Shown here one piece after another: positions 1-9,281 of a stretch of DNA of 41,449 nt. The stretch is from Desulfovibrionales bacterium. Its GTDB lineage: Bacteria > Desulfobacterota > Desulfovibrionia > Desulfovibrionales > Desulfomicrobiaceae. The notes under the pieces were generated by a model. That model saw nothing but the letters and a program-made list of their open reading frames with translations. It was not told where the DNA came from and searched no databases. Made by a program: the position numbers and the translations under genes. Numbering within the stretch: position 1 is the stretch's first letter; each line of letters begins with the position of its first letter. The DNA is taken from assembly GCA_012727715.1 (NCBI GenBank), contig JAAYGN010000065.1, forward strand, positions 1 to 41,449. Reading direction: 5' to 3'.

Positions 1-1339
1 CCCCCTGGAACCAGAAGTGAACACCATGGACCCATTGGAAAAACGCATGCTGGCCAAAGGCATAGAGCCTTTTTCTGTGTCAGCCATGCGCCAAACCGGA
101 TCTGTGAGTAATCTCATCTATTCTTCCATTGGCGTAGCCTACAAGGACAAGCCTGAAGAAATCATTCCCCGTATTGTCCCTGATTCTTTAAGTGAACTAG
201 AATACGCCCTGGTTTCTGCTGTGTTTCGCCTGACCAGAGAAAAACAGCCTCGCATCGCCCTGGCTGCCACTGAAGACTTTGGTCTTCTTCATCAAGTGCT
301 GGTCCAGGAAAAATATCAAGTCCGGCCCGTATCTTTGCAGGATCAAGAGCTCTTGCCCGTGGACACAGATATTGTGCTTATCTTTAACCCCATGGACCTC
401 AATGAACGTCAGCTCTGGGATATCCGCGAAGCTCTGGCTGCGGGCCAAAAAACCATCTTGGCCGTGCAGTCCACACAATGGGACTATAACATGGCTCAAG
501 GACAGATCACTATTCATCGCCTACCCGTAGCAACAGGATTGGAGCCCCTGTTAAAGGATCTTGGCATCAGTATTGAGCCCAAGGTGCTCATGGACGAGCA
601 ACACACCGCCGTGCGCGTGGCCCGAAGCCAGGTTGATCAGCTTTTTGGTACGGGCATGAGCCTCAATCTACCCATGCAGATTATTCTCACCAAAGAGCAA
701 ATGAATGCGGATGATCCTGTTACCGCGCATTTGGACAATATTTTTTACATGTGGGGTTCAGCCCTTCGTCTGGATGAAGAAATCCTGAACACCAATAAAC
801 TGACAGCCACTGTACTGGCTACATCCAGCCCCAAGTCATGGCTGGTGGATGTGCCCATGACCCTGACCCAAAATCTGACCAGCCCGGTCCAAGGAGAGCA
901 AAAGGCCTATCCAGTTATGGTCCGCCTCACAGGCCAATTCCCTGCCAACACCAAGGCTGCTCCATCCCCTGCTCTTGAAGACGATCCAGAGGCAACCAAC
1001 GATTTGGAAGAGATGATGGTGACCCGCGAACATCAGCCAGGAGAACTTATACTCTTGGGTGGTGCGGCCATGTTTAATGATAGTTTGTTACAAAATAATA
1101 TTGATTTGATCATGAATACCGTTGATTCCATGGCCTATGGATCGGAACTGATCCAGATTCGAGGGAAAAAAGCACCATCGCGGATTATTCTTGGTCTTTC
1201 TCCCCACAGCGCGACGGTGTGGAAAATTCTGACCTATTGTCTCCCATCCCTGATCATAGCCGCTCTCTTTGGGCTGCGCACCTGGTCACGGCAACGAAGA
1301 CGCATCATTTTTTCTCAAACTTTGGGGAGCAAGGCATGA
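1..1339 (+). CDS. GldG-like ABC transporter auxiliary protein, 5' truncated
   Basis: The reading frame is open to the left edge of the window, so the start is missing; the GTG at 17 is only an internal codon that could be mistaken for a start. The visible 440 residues match the GldG / ABC-type uncharacterised transport family (ABC_transp_aux). An extracytoplasmic domain with alternating strands and helices (for example around residues 110-150) is followed by one C-terminal membrane segment at about residues 408-428 and a short basic tail. Such proteins accompany ABC-2 type permeases, and the ATPase and permease genes are expected just upstream. The stop overlaps the next gene start (ATGA at 1336), which indicates translational coupling. 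The substrate is unknown. Family assignment is from sequence style and context. Confidence 0.8.
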   Translation, partial: PLEPEVNTMDPLEKRMLAKGIEPFSVSAMRQTGSVSNLIYSSIGVAYKDKPEEIIPRIVPDSLSELEYALVSAVFRLTREKQPRIALAATEDFGLLHQVLVQEKYQVRPVSLQDQELLPVDTDIVLIFNPMDLNERQLWDIREALAAGQKTILAVQSTQWDYNMAQGQITIHRLPVATGLEPLLKDLGISIEPKVLMDEQHTAVRVARSQVDQLFGTGMSLNLPMQIILTKEQMNADDPVTAHLDNIFYMWGSALRLDEEILNTNKLTATVLATSSPKSWLVDVPMTLTQNLTSPVQGEQKAYPVMVRLTGQFPANTKAAPSPALEDDPEATNDLEEMMVTREHQPGELILLGGAAMFNDSLLQNNIDLIMNTVDSMAYGSELIQIRGKKAPSRIILGLSPHSATVWKILTYCLPSLIIAALFGLRTWSRQRRRIIFSQTLGSKA

Positions 1340-2307
1340 ACACACGAAAAATTATCTTGCTGACAACTTTTTTTATTTTTCTGGTCCTCGTCTTGTGGTA
1401 TCAAAAAACAGCCCAACCCCCTGAAGATCTCATTACAACAGACAGTCTGTATCGCTTTGTGCCTGAGGATCTTAATTTGCAAACTATTGATGCTCTGACC
1501 ATAACTCAACCTGATGGCCCGGGAATCCGCTTGGAAAAAAAGGAGAATCAATGGCAATTGCCTCAATGGGGAGGAGTACCAGCCAACAAGCACAATGTGG
1601 ATCGTTTGCTTGAGGCCCTGGGTACCTTGCGCGGGGAACTTCGTTCCAGTGACCACAGCATTCTCGCAGATTATGCACTCAAAGAAGATCAGGCTCTGAG
1701 CTTGGCCCTTCTGCACAATGGTACGGAACAATTACATCTTTTGGTGGGCAAAGGGGACTTTCGCAACCTTTTTCTACGTATGCACAATAGTACTGAAGTC
1801 TATGTTGCTCCAGGTATGATCCTCAGCCACTTGGGTGCTTATGGTGGCGCATTATCTGAACAATTCTGGATTGAAACCACTTTGCTGTCTCTGAATATAA
1901 AAGACATTAGTGAGTTACATCTGGATACCCCTGAGGCCAAAGCAATATTGCAAAGAGTAAGCTCGAACCAAAAGGATATGGACACGGAAATAGATCAAGA
2001 TAACTGGAAATTTACACAAATAAAGGAAAGCGGACTGACTCAAGCACAAATGGAGGCTATCCTTCTTGTGCTGGATCAGGTCAGTGTTGTGGAAGTCTTG
2101 CCCTTGGATAGCCCTGAACGGGAAGAGTTGGCCCAGCCAACCCATGTCCTTGAAATTGTCGCCAAGACCAAAACCTTACGCCTGGAAGCAGTGCAAGGGA
2201 TATCTTCCAAGTTGATCCGAGAAAAAAACTCTCCCCATATGTACAAAATACACGACACGACTTTTGAGCGTCTCTTCCCACCAGTGACCATAGAAAGCAC
2301 AAAATAA
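1336..2307 (+). CDS. DUF4340 domain membrane-anchored protein
   Basis: This 323-residue protein starts at the ATG at 1336, which overlaps the preceding stop codon. A longer frame from 1219 would run through the end of the neighbour and is unlikely. It has an N-terminal membrane anchor at residues 5-23, rich in Leu, Phe and Val, followed by a long extracytoplasmic region with the repeating beta-strand pattern of DUF4340 (for example the L-x-K-x-x-x-x-W motif near residues 63-72). DUF4340 proteins usually follow GldG-like genes in ABC-transporter operons, as here. The exact role is unknown; inference is a periplasmic accessory component of the same transporter. A terminator hairpin follows directly. 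Confidence 0.8.
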   Translation: MNTRKIILLTTFFIFLVLVLWYQKTAQPPEDLITTDSLYRFVPEDLNLQTIDALTITQPDGPGIRLEKKENQWQLPQWGGVPANKHNVDRLLEALGTLRGELRSSDHSILADYALKEDQALSLALLHNGTEQLHLLVGKGDFRNLFLRMHNSTEVYVAPGMILSHLGAYGGALSEQFWIETTLLSLNIKDISELHLDTPEAKAILQRVSSNQKDMDTEIDQDNWKFTQIKESGLTQAQMEAILLVLDQVSVVEVLPLDSPEREELAQPTHVLEIVAKTKTLRLEAVQGISSKLIREKNSPHMYKIHDTTFERLFPPVTIESTK

Positions 2308-2314
2308 AGACTAC

Positions 2315-2339
2315 AGCCCCTATTTTTGGGGCTTTTTTA
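2315..2339 (+). terminator. Rho-independent terminator after the DUF4340 gene
   Basis: The stem AGCCCC / GGGGCT closes a short AT-rich loop and is followed directly by a run of T residues, 8 bases after the stop codon. This is a standard intrinsic terminator and separates the transporter operon from dnaK. Confidence 0.85.
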
Positions 2340-2353
2340 CTTCATTGACAATG

Positions 2354-2378
2354 ATTTTGTCGATTTTTTTGACAAAAT
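2354..2378. promoter_or_regulatory. 8-N9-8 inverted repeat upstream of dnaK
   Basis: A perfect inverted repeat, ATTTTGTC then nine bases then GACAAAAT, lies 110 bases before the dnaK start. Its right arm overlaps a TTGACA hexamer at 2369-2374 that could be a -35 element, although no good -10 follows at 17 bases. The arm-spacer-arm geometry resembles the HrcA operator CIRCE (9-N9-9), but the arm sequence is different. It could be an operator or a minor hairpin; the function is inference. Confidence 0.35.
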
Positions 2379-2487
2379 GGGGCTCTTGCCCTTTACAAGT
2401 GTTTTTTAGGCGTTAGTTTGTGGCCAATTTCAAAATACAAAATACCAACTACTTTTTTCATTTCATGTTACACGAGGAGAATAGAAC

Positions 2488-4398
2488 ATGGGTAAAATTA
2501 TAGGAATCGACCTGGGCACAACCAATAGCTGTGTCTATGTCATGGAAGGCAAAGAAGCCAAATGTATTACCAACCCTGAAGGTGGCCGCACCACGCCATC
2601 TATTGTTGCCTTTACCGATCAAGACCGTCTGGTAGGTGAAATTGCCAAGCGTCAGGCTGTTACCAATGCTGACAAAACAGTGTTCGCAGTCAAGCGTCTC
2701 ATGGGCCGTTCCATGGATGATCCCAAACTCAAAGACTGGGTCTCCAAAAGCCCCTATAAAATTGTTTCTGGCCCCAGCAACGACGCCTATGTACAAATTG
2801 CTGATAAAAAATATAGCCCGGCAGAAATTTCAGCCCTTATCTTGCAACGCTTAAAACAAGATGCTGAAGCTTATTTGGGTGAGCCAGTGACCGAAGCTGT
2901 GATCACTGTTCCCGCCTATTTTAATGACTCCCAACGTCAGGCCACCAAGGATGCCGGCAAAATTGCTGGTTTGGATGTCAAACGCATCATTAACGAACCC
3001 ACAGCCGCATCCCTGGTCTATGGTTCAGACAAAAAGGCCAATGAAAAAATTGCTGTTTTCGATCTGGGCGGTGGTACTTTTGACATCTCCATTCTGGAAG
3101 TAGGCGATAATGTCGTAGAAGTCCGGGCCACCAATGGAGACACCTTCCTGGGTGGCGAAGATTTCGACCATGCTGTGATCACCTATTTGGTTGATGAATT
3201 TAAGAAAGAAAACGGCATTGATCTCTCCCAGGACAAGATGGCCTTGCAACGCCTCAAAGAAGCAGCAGAAAAAGCCAAAAAAGATTTGTCCACGTCCATG
3301 GAAACAGACATTAACCTGCCTTTTATCACTGCGGACCAAAATGGCCCCAAACATATGACCATGAAGCTCTCCCGCGCCAAACTGGAAGCTTTGTGTGAAC
3401 ACTTGGCTGCACGGGCCATAGAACCCTGTCGCAAAGCCCTGGATGACGCTGGCCTCAAAACCAGTGATATTAACGAAGTTATCTTGGTCGGTGGCATGAC
3501 CCGCATGCCTTTAGTGCAAAAAAAGGTGGGGGATTTTTTTGGTAAAGAGCCCAACCGCTCTGTGAATCCTGATGAAGTGGTGGCCATGGGTGCAGCTATC
3601 CAGGGTGGAATCTTGGCTGGTGATGTCAAAGACGTCCTTCTTTTGGATGTTACCCCCTTGTCCTTGGGTATTGAAACCCTGGGTGGGGTATTCACCAAAC
3701 TCATTGAACGCAACACCACTATCCCCACACGCAAAAGCAATACCTTTACCACAGCTGCAGATAATCAGCCCTCTGTATCTATCCATGTCCTTCAGGGGGA
3801 ACGTCCCATGTGCGCAGATAATATGACTTTGGGACGCTTCGAGTTGACCGGTATTCCAGCAGCTCACCGTGGAGTACCCCAAATTGAAGTTACCTTTGAC
3901 ATTGATGCCAATGGCATTGTCAATGTTTCAGCTAAAGATCTGGGTACAGGTAAGGAGCAATCGATCCGCATTACTGCTTCCAGCGGTTTAAGTGACGCCG
4001 ATATTGATCGCTTGGTCAAGGAAGCGGAAACCCATGCAGAAGAAGACAAGCAAAAACAAAAACTCATTGAAGTGCGTAATAGCGCGGACACCCTGATTTA
4101 TACGACAGAAAAATCTATTCGTGATCTGGGTGACAATATTGATGCAGAACTCAAGGCTGACCTTGAAGCCAAAGCTGAGTCTTTGAGAAAAACTCTTGAG
4201 TCTGAAGATGCTGATGCTATCCAGAAATCCATGGATGAACTCGCCCAGGCGTCCCACAAGTTGGCTGAAAAACTCTACGCCCAAAAGACTGACGCTGGGG
4301 CTGGACCTGCTGGTGATCCTGGTTTTGGAGCCCAGGATGCTGGTCCTCAAAAAGATGATGACGACGTGGTTGATGCTGATTACACAGAAGTAAAGTAG
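2488..4398 (+). CDS. dnaK: Chaperone protein DnaK (Hsp70)
   Basis: This 636-residue protein is a full-length Hsp70. It opens with the ATP-binding phosphate loop motif [11 protein letters not shown], and carries [13 protein letters not shown] and the [10 protein letters not shown] motif in the ATPase domain (residues 1 to about 385). The substrate-binding domain contains the linker [16 protein letters not shown], followed by the helical lid and an acidic tail ending in [14 protein letters not shown]. It folds nascent and stress-damaged proteins in the cytoplasm with DnaJ and GrpE. Neither partner gene is adjacent: dnaK stands alone, with an upstream terminator and its own downstream terminator. 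A good ribosome binding site (GAGGAG) precedes the ATG. No CIRCE element was found upstream. Confidence 0.98.
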   Translation: MGKIIGIDLGTTNSCVYVMEGKEAKCITNPEGGRTTPSIVAFTDQDRLVGEIAKRQAVTNADKTVFAVKRLMGRSMDDPKLKDWVSKSPYKIVSGPSNDAYVQIADKKYSPAEISALILQRLKQDAEAYLGEPVTEAVITVPAYFNDSQRQATKDAGKIAGLDVKRIINEPTAASLVYGSDKKANEKIAVFDLGGGTFDISILEVGDNVVEVRATNGDTFLGGEDFDHAVITYLVDEFKKENGIDLSQDKMALQRLKEAAEKAKKDLSTSMETDINLPFITADQNGPKHMTMKLSRAKLEALCEHLAARAIEPCRKALDDAGLKTSDINEVILVGGMTRMPLVQKKVGDFFGKEPNRSVNPDEVVAMGAAIQGGILAGDVKDVLLLDVTPLSLGIETLGGVFTKLIERNTTIPTRKSNTFTTAADNQPSVSIHVLQGERPMCADNMTLGRFELTGIPAAHRGVPQIEVTFDIDANGIVNVSAKDLGTGKEQSIRITASSGLSDADIDRLVKEAETHAEEDKQKQKLIEVRNSADTLIYTTEKSIRDLGDNIDAELKADLEAKAESLRKTLESEDADAIQKSMDELAQASHKLAEKLYAQKTDAGAGPAGDPGFGAQDAGPQKDDDDVVDADYTEVK

Positions 4399-4434
4399 GC
4401 ATTGACACAGCAATTTGCCGACTCCTATACTCAA

Positions 4435-4466
4435 GGTCTGGTCCGTAATGGGCCAGGCCTTTTTTA
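4435..4466 (+). terminator. Rho-independent terminator after dnaK
   Basis: A 10-base-pair stem (GGTCTGGTCC with GGGCCAGGCC, including G-T pairs) around a five-base loop is followed by a T tract. It lies 36 bases after the dnaK stop and closes a monocistronic unit. Confidence 0.85.
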
Positions 4467-4504
4467 TTATCCTTAATCCCTGACCAGTAGGTCTGTGCAT
4501 TACT

Positions 4505-6424
4505 ATGAAAACAAGGCATATCTTCTGTGCATTCTTACTTGTTATGGCTATGAGCTCAGTAGCTTGTGGTCCCAAAAAAAGGATTTACCTCCCACCCTAC
4601 TCCTCTGAAACTCAAACTCCCTTGCCTGGGTACAGGACCGAAGACCCACAAAAAGCGTTGCAAAGATATACCAAATATCTGGAAGAAACCAAACCTTCTG
4701 ATCCCAAACGCGCTGAAGCCTGGAAAAACACCGTGGGCAGTGCCGTACAATTGGGTGAGTACGAGCTGGCAGAAAGAAATCTTAACCAATGGCAAAAAGA
4801 AAACCGTGAGGCTCCTTCTTCTTGGGATTGGAATCAGGTTAATGCCCAGCTGGTTCTTGCTCGCCAAGGACACAATGCCTACACCTCCTATCTTGCTCAC
4901 CTCATCAATCGACAAGATCTGGACTGGACTACCCGGGAAGCGGCAGGCATGGAATTGGCCGAATATTTTTGGGCAGTAAAAGAACATGCCCTGGCTTTTG
5001 ATGCTCTTGGCCATTTGTACAAAGAAGCCCCAGATGATGACACAAAAAATCCTTTGGAATCTTTGGCCTTGACCTGGGCTGAATCCTTGTCCTTGGAAGA
5101 GTTACAACGTGTCCAGCAAACAACTTTGGGCGCTGACCCATCCATATATCCCTGGTCCATGGTCAGTTGGGCACATGGTATGAAATTATTAGAAAAAGAT
5201 AAGGGACAATGGGCTGCGGTTTGGCCCAGTCTGTCCGCTGTGGCGCGTACAACTTCCCTGGCCAATCGAGATTTTTTTCTGGCCAGCCTACGTAGTTTGG
5301 AACAAAAAATGGGCTCGGTCAGACAAAATATTGCACTGCTTTTACCCTTATCAGGACCTTACGCTCAGGTGGGCTGGCAGATTGCTAAAGGAGCGGGCTG
5401 CGCCTGGAGGGAGGGTCAAGTCGAAACCCAAGCCCCAGAAGTTAAAGTTATTAACACCGAATCCCCTACTTTTTTAGAAGAGCTCAAAGCTATTATAGGA
5501 AAAGATACCATTATAGGTGGCCCGTTACGTAAAGAAATTTGGGAACAAATCCGGGTGGCGGGGCTCAACCGCTGGACTCATTTTCTCACCTTTTTACCTA
5601 GCGTGGAAGATGAAGGAGTGGAGGCCTGGCGTTTTTTCAGTAGTCCAACAGATCAGGCCAGAGCGTTAGTGCGAGGATGTGCAGATCTCGGGGTCACATC
5701 CTATGCTATTCTTTATCCTGACGAACGCTTTGGCACAACCATGACTTCCATTTTCACCAATGAAGTTCACAATGCCGGGGCTCAAGTCCACATGGCTCGA
5801 AGCTATGATATCGATAATCCTCCGGTTTGGGGGAAAGCAGTAATTTCTGTTTTGGGTGCCAGTGGGAATAAAAATACCATGAACCCAGAACCATCCTTTC
5901 AGGCTATTTTTTTGCCTGACTCCCTGTCCAATGCGCAACAACTTGTTCCACTTTTGCACTATTATGAAGAAACCCGACTTTTTGTTTTGGGGCCACAACT
6001 TTGGGCCCAAAGCATGGGTGGAGCGCACCTCGAAGAAGATTATTTTGACTTGGCCATGTTTCCTGATGCCTGGGATCCCAATTTACCAACCTCCTCTGCA
6101 AAAAAACTGTGGCAATCCATGAAGCAAAGTGATGAAGGCCAGGCCGATCTCTGGGCAGCCCTGGGCTATGATTTTGTCCACTTCACGGCTTTGCTTGGCG
6201 GTAGCCATAGTTCTGCAGATGATTTCAACCAGGCTCTGACTCATGCTGCCAGCCGTATGCCTTGGAGCCTTGCCCCCATGCGCTGGATTGGTGGCAAGGT
6301 CAGTCAAGATTTATTTCTGTTCCAACCTACCCAGACAGGAATGGTTCGGGCTGACACAAAGACAATGCTCCAAGCCCGCGAAGTACGCCAACAGCAGCGC
6401 AACCAACGTCGTGGCGCACAATAG
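4505..6424 (+). CDS. LpoA/LppC-like lipoprotein, penicillin-binding protein activator family
   Basis: The 639-residue protein has a lipoprotein signal peptide: a hydrophobic core at residues 6-18 and a lipobox ending SSVAC, with the lipidated Cys at 21. Residues 50-260 look like a helical TPR-like region. From about residue 275 (IALLLPLSGPYAQVGWQIAKG) to the end it has a type I periplasmic-binding-protein fold typical of the LppC/LpoA family. LpoA of E. coli activates the peptidoglycan synthase PBP1a from the outer membrane. Activity here is inferred from the architecture only; a substrate-binding role for an ABC importer is possible but less likely, because no transporter genes are adjacent. 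It is the first gene of the long plus-strand run. Confidence 0.7.
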   Translation: MKTRHIFCAFLLVMAMSSVACGPKKRIYLPPYSSETQTPLPGYRTEDPQKALQRYTKYLEETKPSDPKRAEAWKNTVGSAVQLGEYELAERNLNQWQKENREAPSSWDWNQVNAQLVLARQGHNAYTSYLAHLINRQDLDWTTREAAGMELAEYFWAVKEHALAFDALGHLYKEAPDDDTKNPLESLALTWAESLSLEELQRVQQTTLGADPSIYPWSMVSWAHGMKLLEKDKGQWAAVWPSLSAVARTTSLANRDFFLASLRSLEQKMGSVRQNIALLLPLSGPYAQVGWQIAKGAGCAWREGQVETQAPEVKVINTESPTFLEELKAIIGKDTIIGGPLRKEIWEQIRVAGLNRWTHFLTFLPSVEDEGVEAWRFFSSPTDQARALVRGCADLGVTSYAILYPDERFGTTMTSIFTNEVHNAGAQVHMARSYDIDNPPVWGKAVISVLGASGNKNTMNPEPSFQAIFLPDSLSNAQQLVPLLHYYEETRLFVLGPQLWAQSMGGAHLEEDYFDLAMFPDAWDPNLPTSSAKKLWQSMKQSDEGQADLWAALGYDFVHFTALLGGSHSSADDFNQALTHAASRMPWSLAPMRWIGGKVSQDLFLFQPTQTGMVRADTKTMLQAREVRQQQRNQRRGAQ

Positions 6425-6446
6425 CTATCATCATAACGAGGATTAT

Positions 6447-6731
6447 ATGACCATAACCATTGATCAAATTCACGCCTTGGCCCGCCTTGCTCATTTTGAC
6501 CTCAGTCCTGAACAAGCATCGCAACTCGCTCAAGAAATAAGTGATATGCTCGGGGTCTTACAGCAAGTTCAAACAGTGGAAACAACAGGTGTTTCCCCTA
6601 TGTACACCCCTGTGGAACAACCCGGAAGACTGCGCGCGGATGAAGTGCATCAAGATTTTTCTCGTGCTCAGATTTTGGCAAATGCACCTGAAACCGATGG
6701 AAAACACTTCATTGTTCCCCGTATTATGTAA
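6447..6731 (+). CDS. gatC: Asp/Glu-tRNA amidotransferase subunit C
   Basis: This 94-residue protein matches GatC: an N-terminal helix with ALARLAHFDLSPEQ, a central helix, and a C-terminal section with NAPETDGKHFIVPRIM. GatC stabilises GatA and bridges it to GatB in the amidotransferase that converts Glu-tRNA(Gln) and Asp-tRNA(Asn) to the amidated forms. The start at 6447 is chosen because it has an upstream GAGGA and begins at the conserved first helix; the frame is open further upstream but overlaps the previous gene. gatA follows 33 bases later. gatB is not in the window. Confidence 0.93.
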   Translation: MTITIDQIHALARLAHFDLSPEQASQLAQEISDMLGVLQQVQTVETTGVSPMYTPVEQPGRLRADEVHQDFSRAQILANAPETDGKHFIVPRIM

Positions 6732-6764
6732 CAACCTGCATCGATATTTGACCAAGGAAATTCC

Positions 6765-8210
6765 ATGTCTCAATTAGCCAAACTTTCTTTAATTAAAATT
6801 CGCGATCTCTTGCAGACCAAAGAAGTCTCTGTCCAAGAAGTGCTTACTGCTTGTTTGGACCAAATCCAGACCACAGAGCCACAGATTGCTGCGTTGCTCT
6901 ACCAACATACCGAAAAGGCCAAAACTCAAGCCCAATGCCTGGATGCTCAGGGCCCAAATCCCCAAAAGCCTTTGTGGGGGGTGCCCATTACCATTGCAGA
7001 CAATATCAATACCGCAGACATACCCACGACCAGTGGTTCCAAAATGCTGGAAACCTTTGTGCCTCTTCAAGACGCGCATTGTGTAGCCAAGCTTAAAAAT
7101 GCTGGAGCCATTATTTTAGGAAAAACCAATGTGGATGAATTGGGACTAGGCGCAAGCACAGAAAACTCAGCCTTTGCAATCAGTAAAAATCCCTGGAACC
7201 CCGCCCATGTCCCAGGAGGATCTTGCGGTGGTTCTGCTGCCAGTGTGGCCAGTGGGCAATGTTTTGCCTCCATAGGCATTGATACAACTGGTTCTCTACG
7301 TCAGCCAGCCAGTTTTTGTGGTTTGGTGGGCTTCAAGGCCAGTTATGGTCGTGTCTCTCGCCATGGACTTATGGCTTGTGCCTCCTCCTTGGACCAAGCC
7401 GGTCCCATGACTCGCACAGTAGCTGACACGGCATTGATACTGGAAGTCATGGCCGGACACGATCCCCAAGATACTACCAGCTGTCAGACTTCTGTACCCA
7501 ACTTTATCCATGGTCTGAACGAAAATTCTTTACAGGGGCTACGCTTGGGGCTGCCTGCTGAATATTGGCAAGATCTTTCTTCTGAAGTAGATATGGTGTG
7601 CCGTAAAGTTCTTGATCTGGCCCAATCACTGGGAGCAGAACTTGTCCCTCTTTCTTTACCCCATACCCCATACGTTGATGCTGTAGCCACCATTCTGACA
7701 GCTGCTGAAGCAAGCTCCAACTTAGCCCGTCTTGACGGGGTGCGCTATGGATATCGTTATCAGCAAACACAGGACTTAAATGACCTCTATACATACTCCC
7801 GCTCCAAAGGTTTGGGCATGGAAGTTATGCGTACCGTTTTACTGGGTACTCATGTCTTGTCATCCACAAACTATGAGCCCTACTACAATCAAGCAGCTCG
7901 AATTCGTCGGCTCATACAGCAAGATTTTATCCACGCCTGGACATCTTGTGACCTTATTTGTGCGCCAACTTGTCCGACGACAGCTCCCCTTCTGCATGCA
8001 TCCAACAAACCACATCAGGCCATTGGGCTCACTGCAGCCGTAAATCTTGCAGGCCTCCCAGGCCTTACTCTCCCCGTGGGGCTGGGTGAAGAATCTACCT
8101 TACCCATAGGATTGCAGCTTATGGGACCCTACCTGGAAGAAGGAATTGTATTACGGACAGCAGCAACCTTGGAACAACATCTGCCAAGCTTGCAATTTCC
8201 TTTTGCATAG
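6765..8210 (+). CDS. gatA: GatA-family amidase subunit lacking the catalytic lysine
   Basis: This 481-residue protein is full length for GatA and colinear with the family from end to end. It should release ammonia from glutamine for tRNA-dependent amidation in the cytoplasm. The amidase-signature triad is Lys, cis-Ser and Ser. Ser153 (in PGGSCGGSA) and Ser177 (in TTGSLRQPA) are present. The lysine that belongs in GVPITI(K)DN is Ala78, encoded by GCA at 6996-6998. Thr175 replaces a glycine of the usual DTGGS oxyanion-hole segment, and Cys154 replaces the second Ser of GGSSGGS. The frame has no stop or frameshift. Either the subunit has lost amidase activity or it works in an altered way. A ribosome binding site (AAGGAA) precedes the ATG. 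Confidence 0.88.
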   Translation: MSQLAKLSLIKIRDLLQTKEVSVQEVLTACLDQIQTTEPQIAALLYQHTEKAKTQAQCLDAQGPNPQKPLWGVPITIADNINTADIPTTSGSKMLETFVPLQDAHCVAKLKNAGAIILGKTNVDELGLGASTENSAFAISKNPWNPAHVPGGSCGGSAASVASGQCFASIGIDTTGSLRQPASFCGLVGFKASYGRVSRHGLMACASSLDQAGPMTRTVADTALILEVMAGHDPQDTTSCQTSVPNFIHGLNENSLQGLRLGLPAEYWQDLSSEVDMVCRKVLDLAQSLGAELVPLSLPHTPYVDAVATILTAAEASSNLARLDGVRYGYRYQQTQDLNDLYTYSRSKGLGMEVMRTVLLGTHVLSSTNYEPYYNQAARIRRLIQQDFIHAWTSCDLICAPTCPTTAPLLHASNKPHQAIGLTAAVNLAGLPGLTLPVGLGEESTLPIGLQLMGPYLEEGIVLRTAATLEQHLPSLQFPFA

Positions 8211-8237
8211 AAGTAGGCCCATGTCGGCCGTGTCATC

Positions 8238-9281
8238 ATGAGTATAGCTATTGCATTAAGTGGCGGGGCTGATTCCCTGATGAGCATGCTTTTACTCCGA
8301 GAATCCGGGGTAAAAGTCATGGCCGTCCATGCCCTTTTTTTGCCGCAAAAAAATCAAGCCCTGATCCAAAGTTTGACCCAGATTTGTCAGCAGTTGGATC
8401 TGCCTTTACACATTATTGATTTGCGCCAAGAGTTTGAGCAACTGGTCATTGCTCCTTTTATTGCCGCCTATGCACAAGGCCTGACCCCTAATCCCTGTGC
8501 CACCTGCAATCCCGTCATAAAATTTGGTCTGCTCTTGGATAAAGTGCTGGCCTTAGGTGCCGAAGCCATGGCCACAGGACATTATGCTCGACTTCAAGAT
8601 AGCCCTGACGGGCCTTGTCTCTTTCGTGGCCGAGACCCAGCCAAGGACCAAAGTTATTTTTTATCCAGAGTGCCTCGCCAGTCTTTTAAGCACATTCTTT
8701 TTTCCTTGGCAGACTGGACCAAAACACAAGTACATGCAGCCCTGGCCAAGCAAAAGCTGGCCACTTGTGTCCAACAAGAAAGCCAGGAAATTTGTTTTAT
8801 TCCTGGTAATTATCGAGACTTTATGTGTGACCGAAACACCAGTTTGTCGGGGTCTGGCCCCATTGTTCTTTCCAATGGCACACAAGTGGGACAACATCAG
8901 GGACTGTGGAACTATACCTTGGGGCAACGTAAAGGTCTGGGCATAGCCTATTCTGAGCCGCTATATGTGCTGTCCAAAGACATGCAAAACAATCGTCTGG
9001 TGGTGGGCACCAAAGCTCAGGCTGTCAGTACACAATGCCAGACAGCCCCGCCCAATATACTGATTCCACAAGAGCAGTGGCCCAAGCAAACTGTGGTACA
9101 AACCATCTATCGACAGCAACCTGTGCCAGCTCTTGTGCAAACACATACCAAGGGCATGACTATTATTTTTGACCAGCCCCGCCCACTGCCCGCACCTGGG
9201 CAGATTGCCGCTGTGTACGCAAAGACCGGACAAGTTTTGGCTGGAGCTGTGCTTACCTCTGGAGAAAATGATGCGACCTGA
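8238..9281 (+). CDS. mnmA: tRNA-specific 2-thiouridylase MnmA
   Basis: The 347-residue protein is an ATP-dependent thiolase that makes 2-thiouridine at position 34 of Glu, Gln and Lys tRNAs. The PP-loop SGGADS lies at residues 8-13. The catalytic cysteine pair is Cys90 (in CATCNPVIKFG) and Cys186 (in ESQEICFIPG), as in the family. The C-terminal third, from LGQRKGLGI onward, is the usual beta-barrel region. The start at 8238 is 27 bases after gatA. Its end overlaps the start of mtaB by 14 bases. Nothing unusual is seen. Confidence 0.95.
   Translation: MSIAIALSGGADSLMSMLLLRESGVKVMAVHALFLPQKNQALIQSLTQICQQLDLPLHIIDLRQEFEQLVIAPFIAAYAQGLTPNPCATCNPVIKFGLLLDKVLALGAEAMATGHYARLQDSPDGPCLFRGRDPAKDQSYFLSRVPRQSFKHILFSLADWTKTQVHAALAKQKLATCVQQESQEICFIPGNYRDFMCDRNTSLSGSGPIVLSNGTQVGQHQGLWNYTLGQRKGLGIAYSEPLYVLSKDMQNNRLVVGTKAQAVSTQCQTAPPNILIPQEQWPKQTVVQTIYRQQPVPALVQTHTKGMTIIFDQPRPLPAPGQIAAVYAKTGQVLAGAVLTSGENDAT

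Noticed and set aside
2308-2487. CIRCE element or clear sigma32 promoter before dnaK
   Set aside because: TTAGCACTC-N9-GAGTGCTAA is absent and no CTTGAAA / CCCCAT pair is present at proper spacing.
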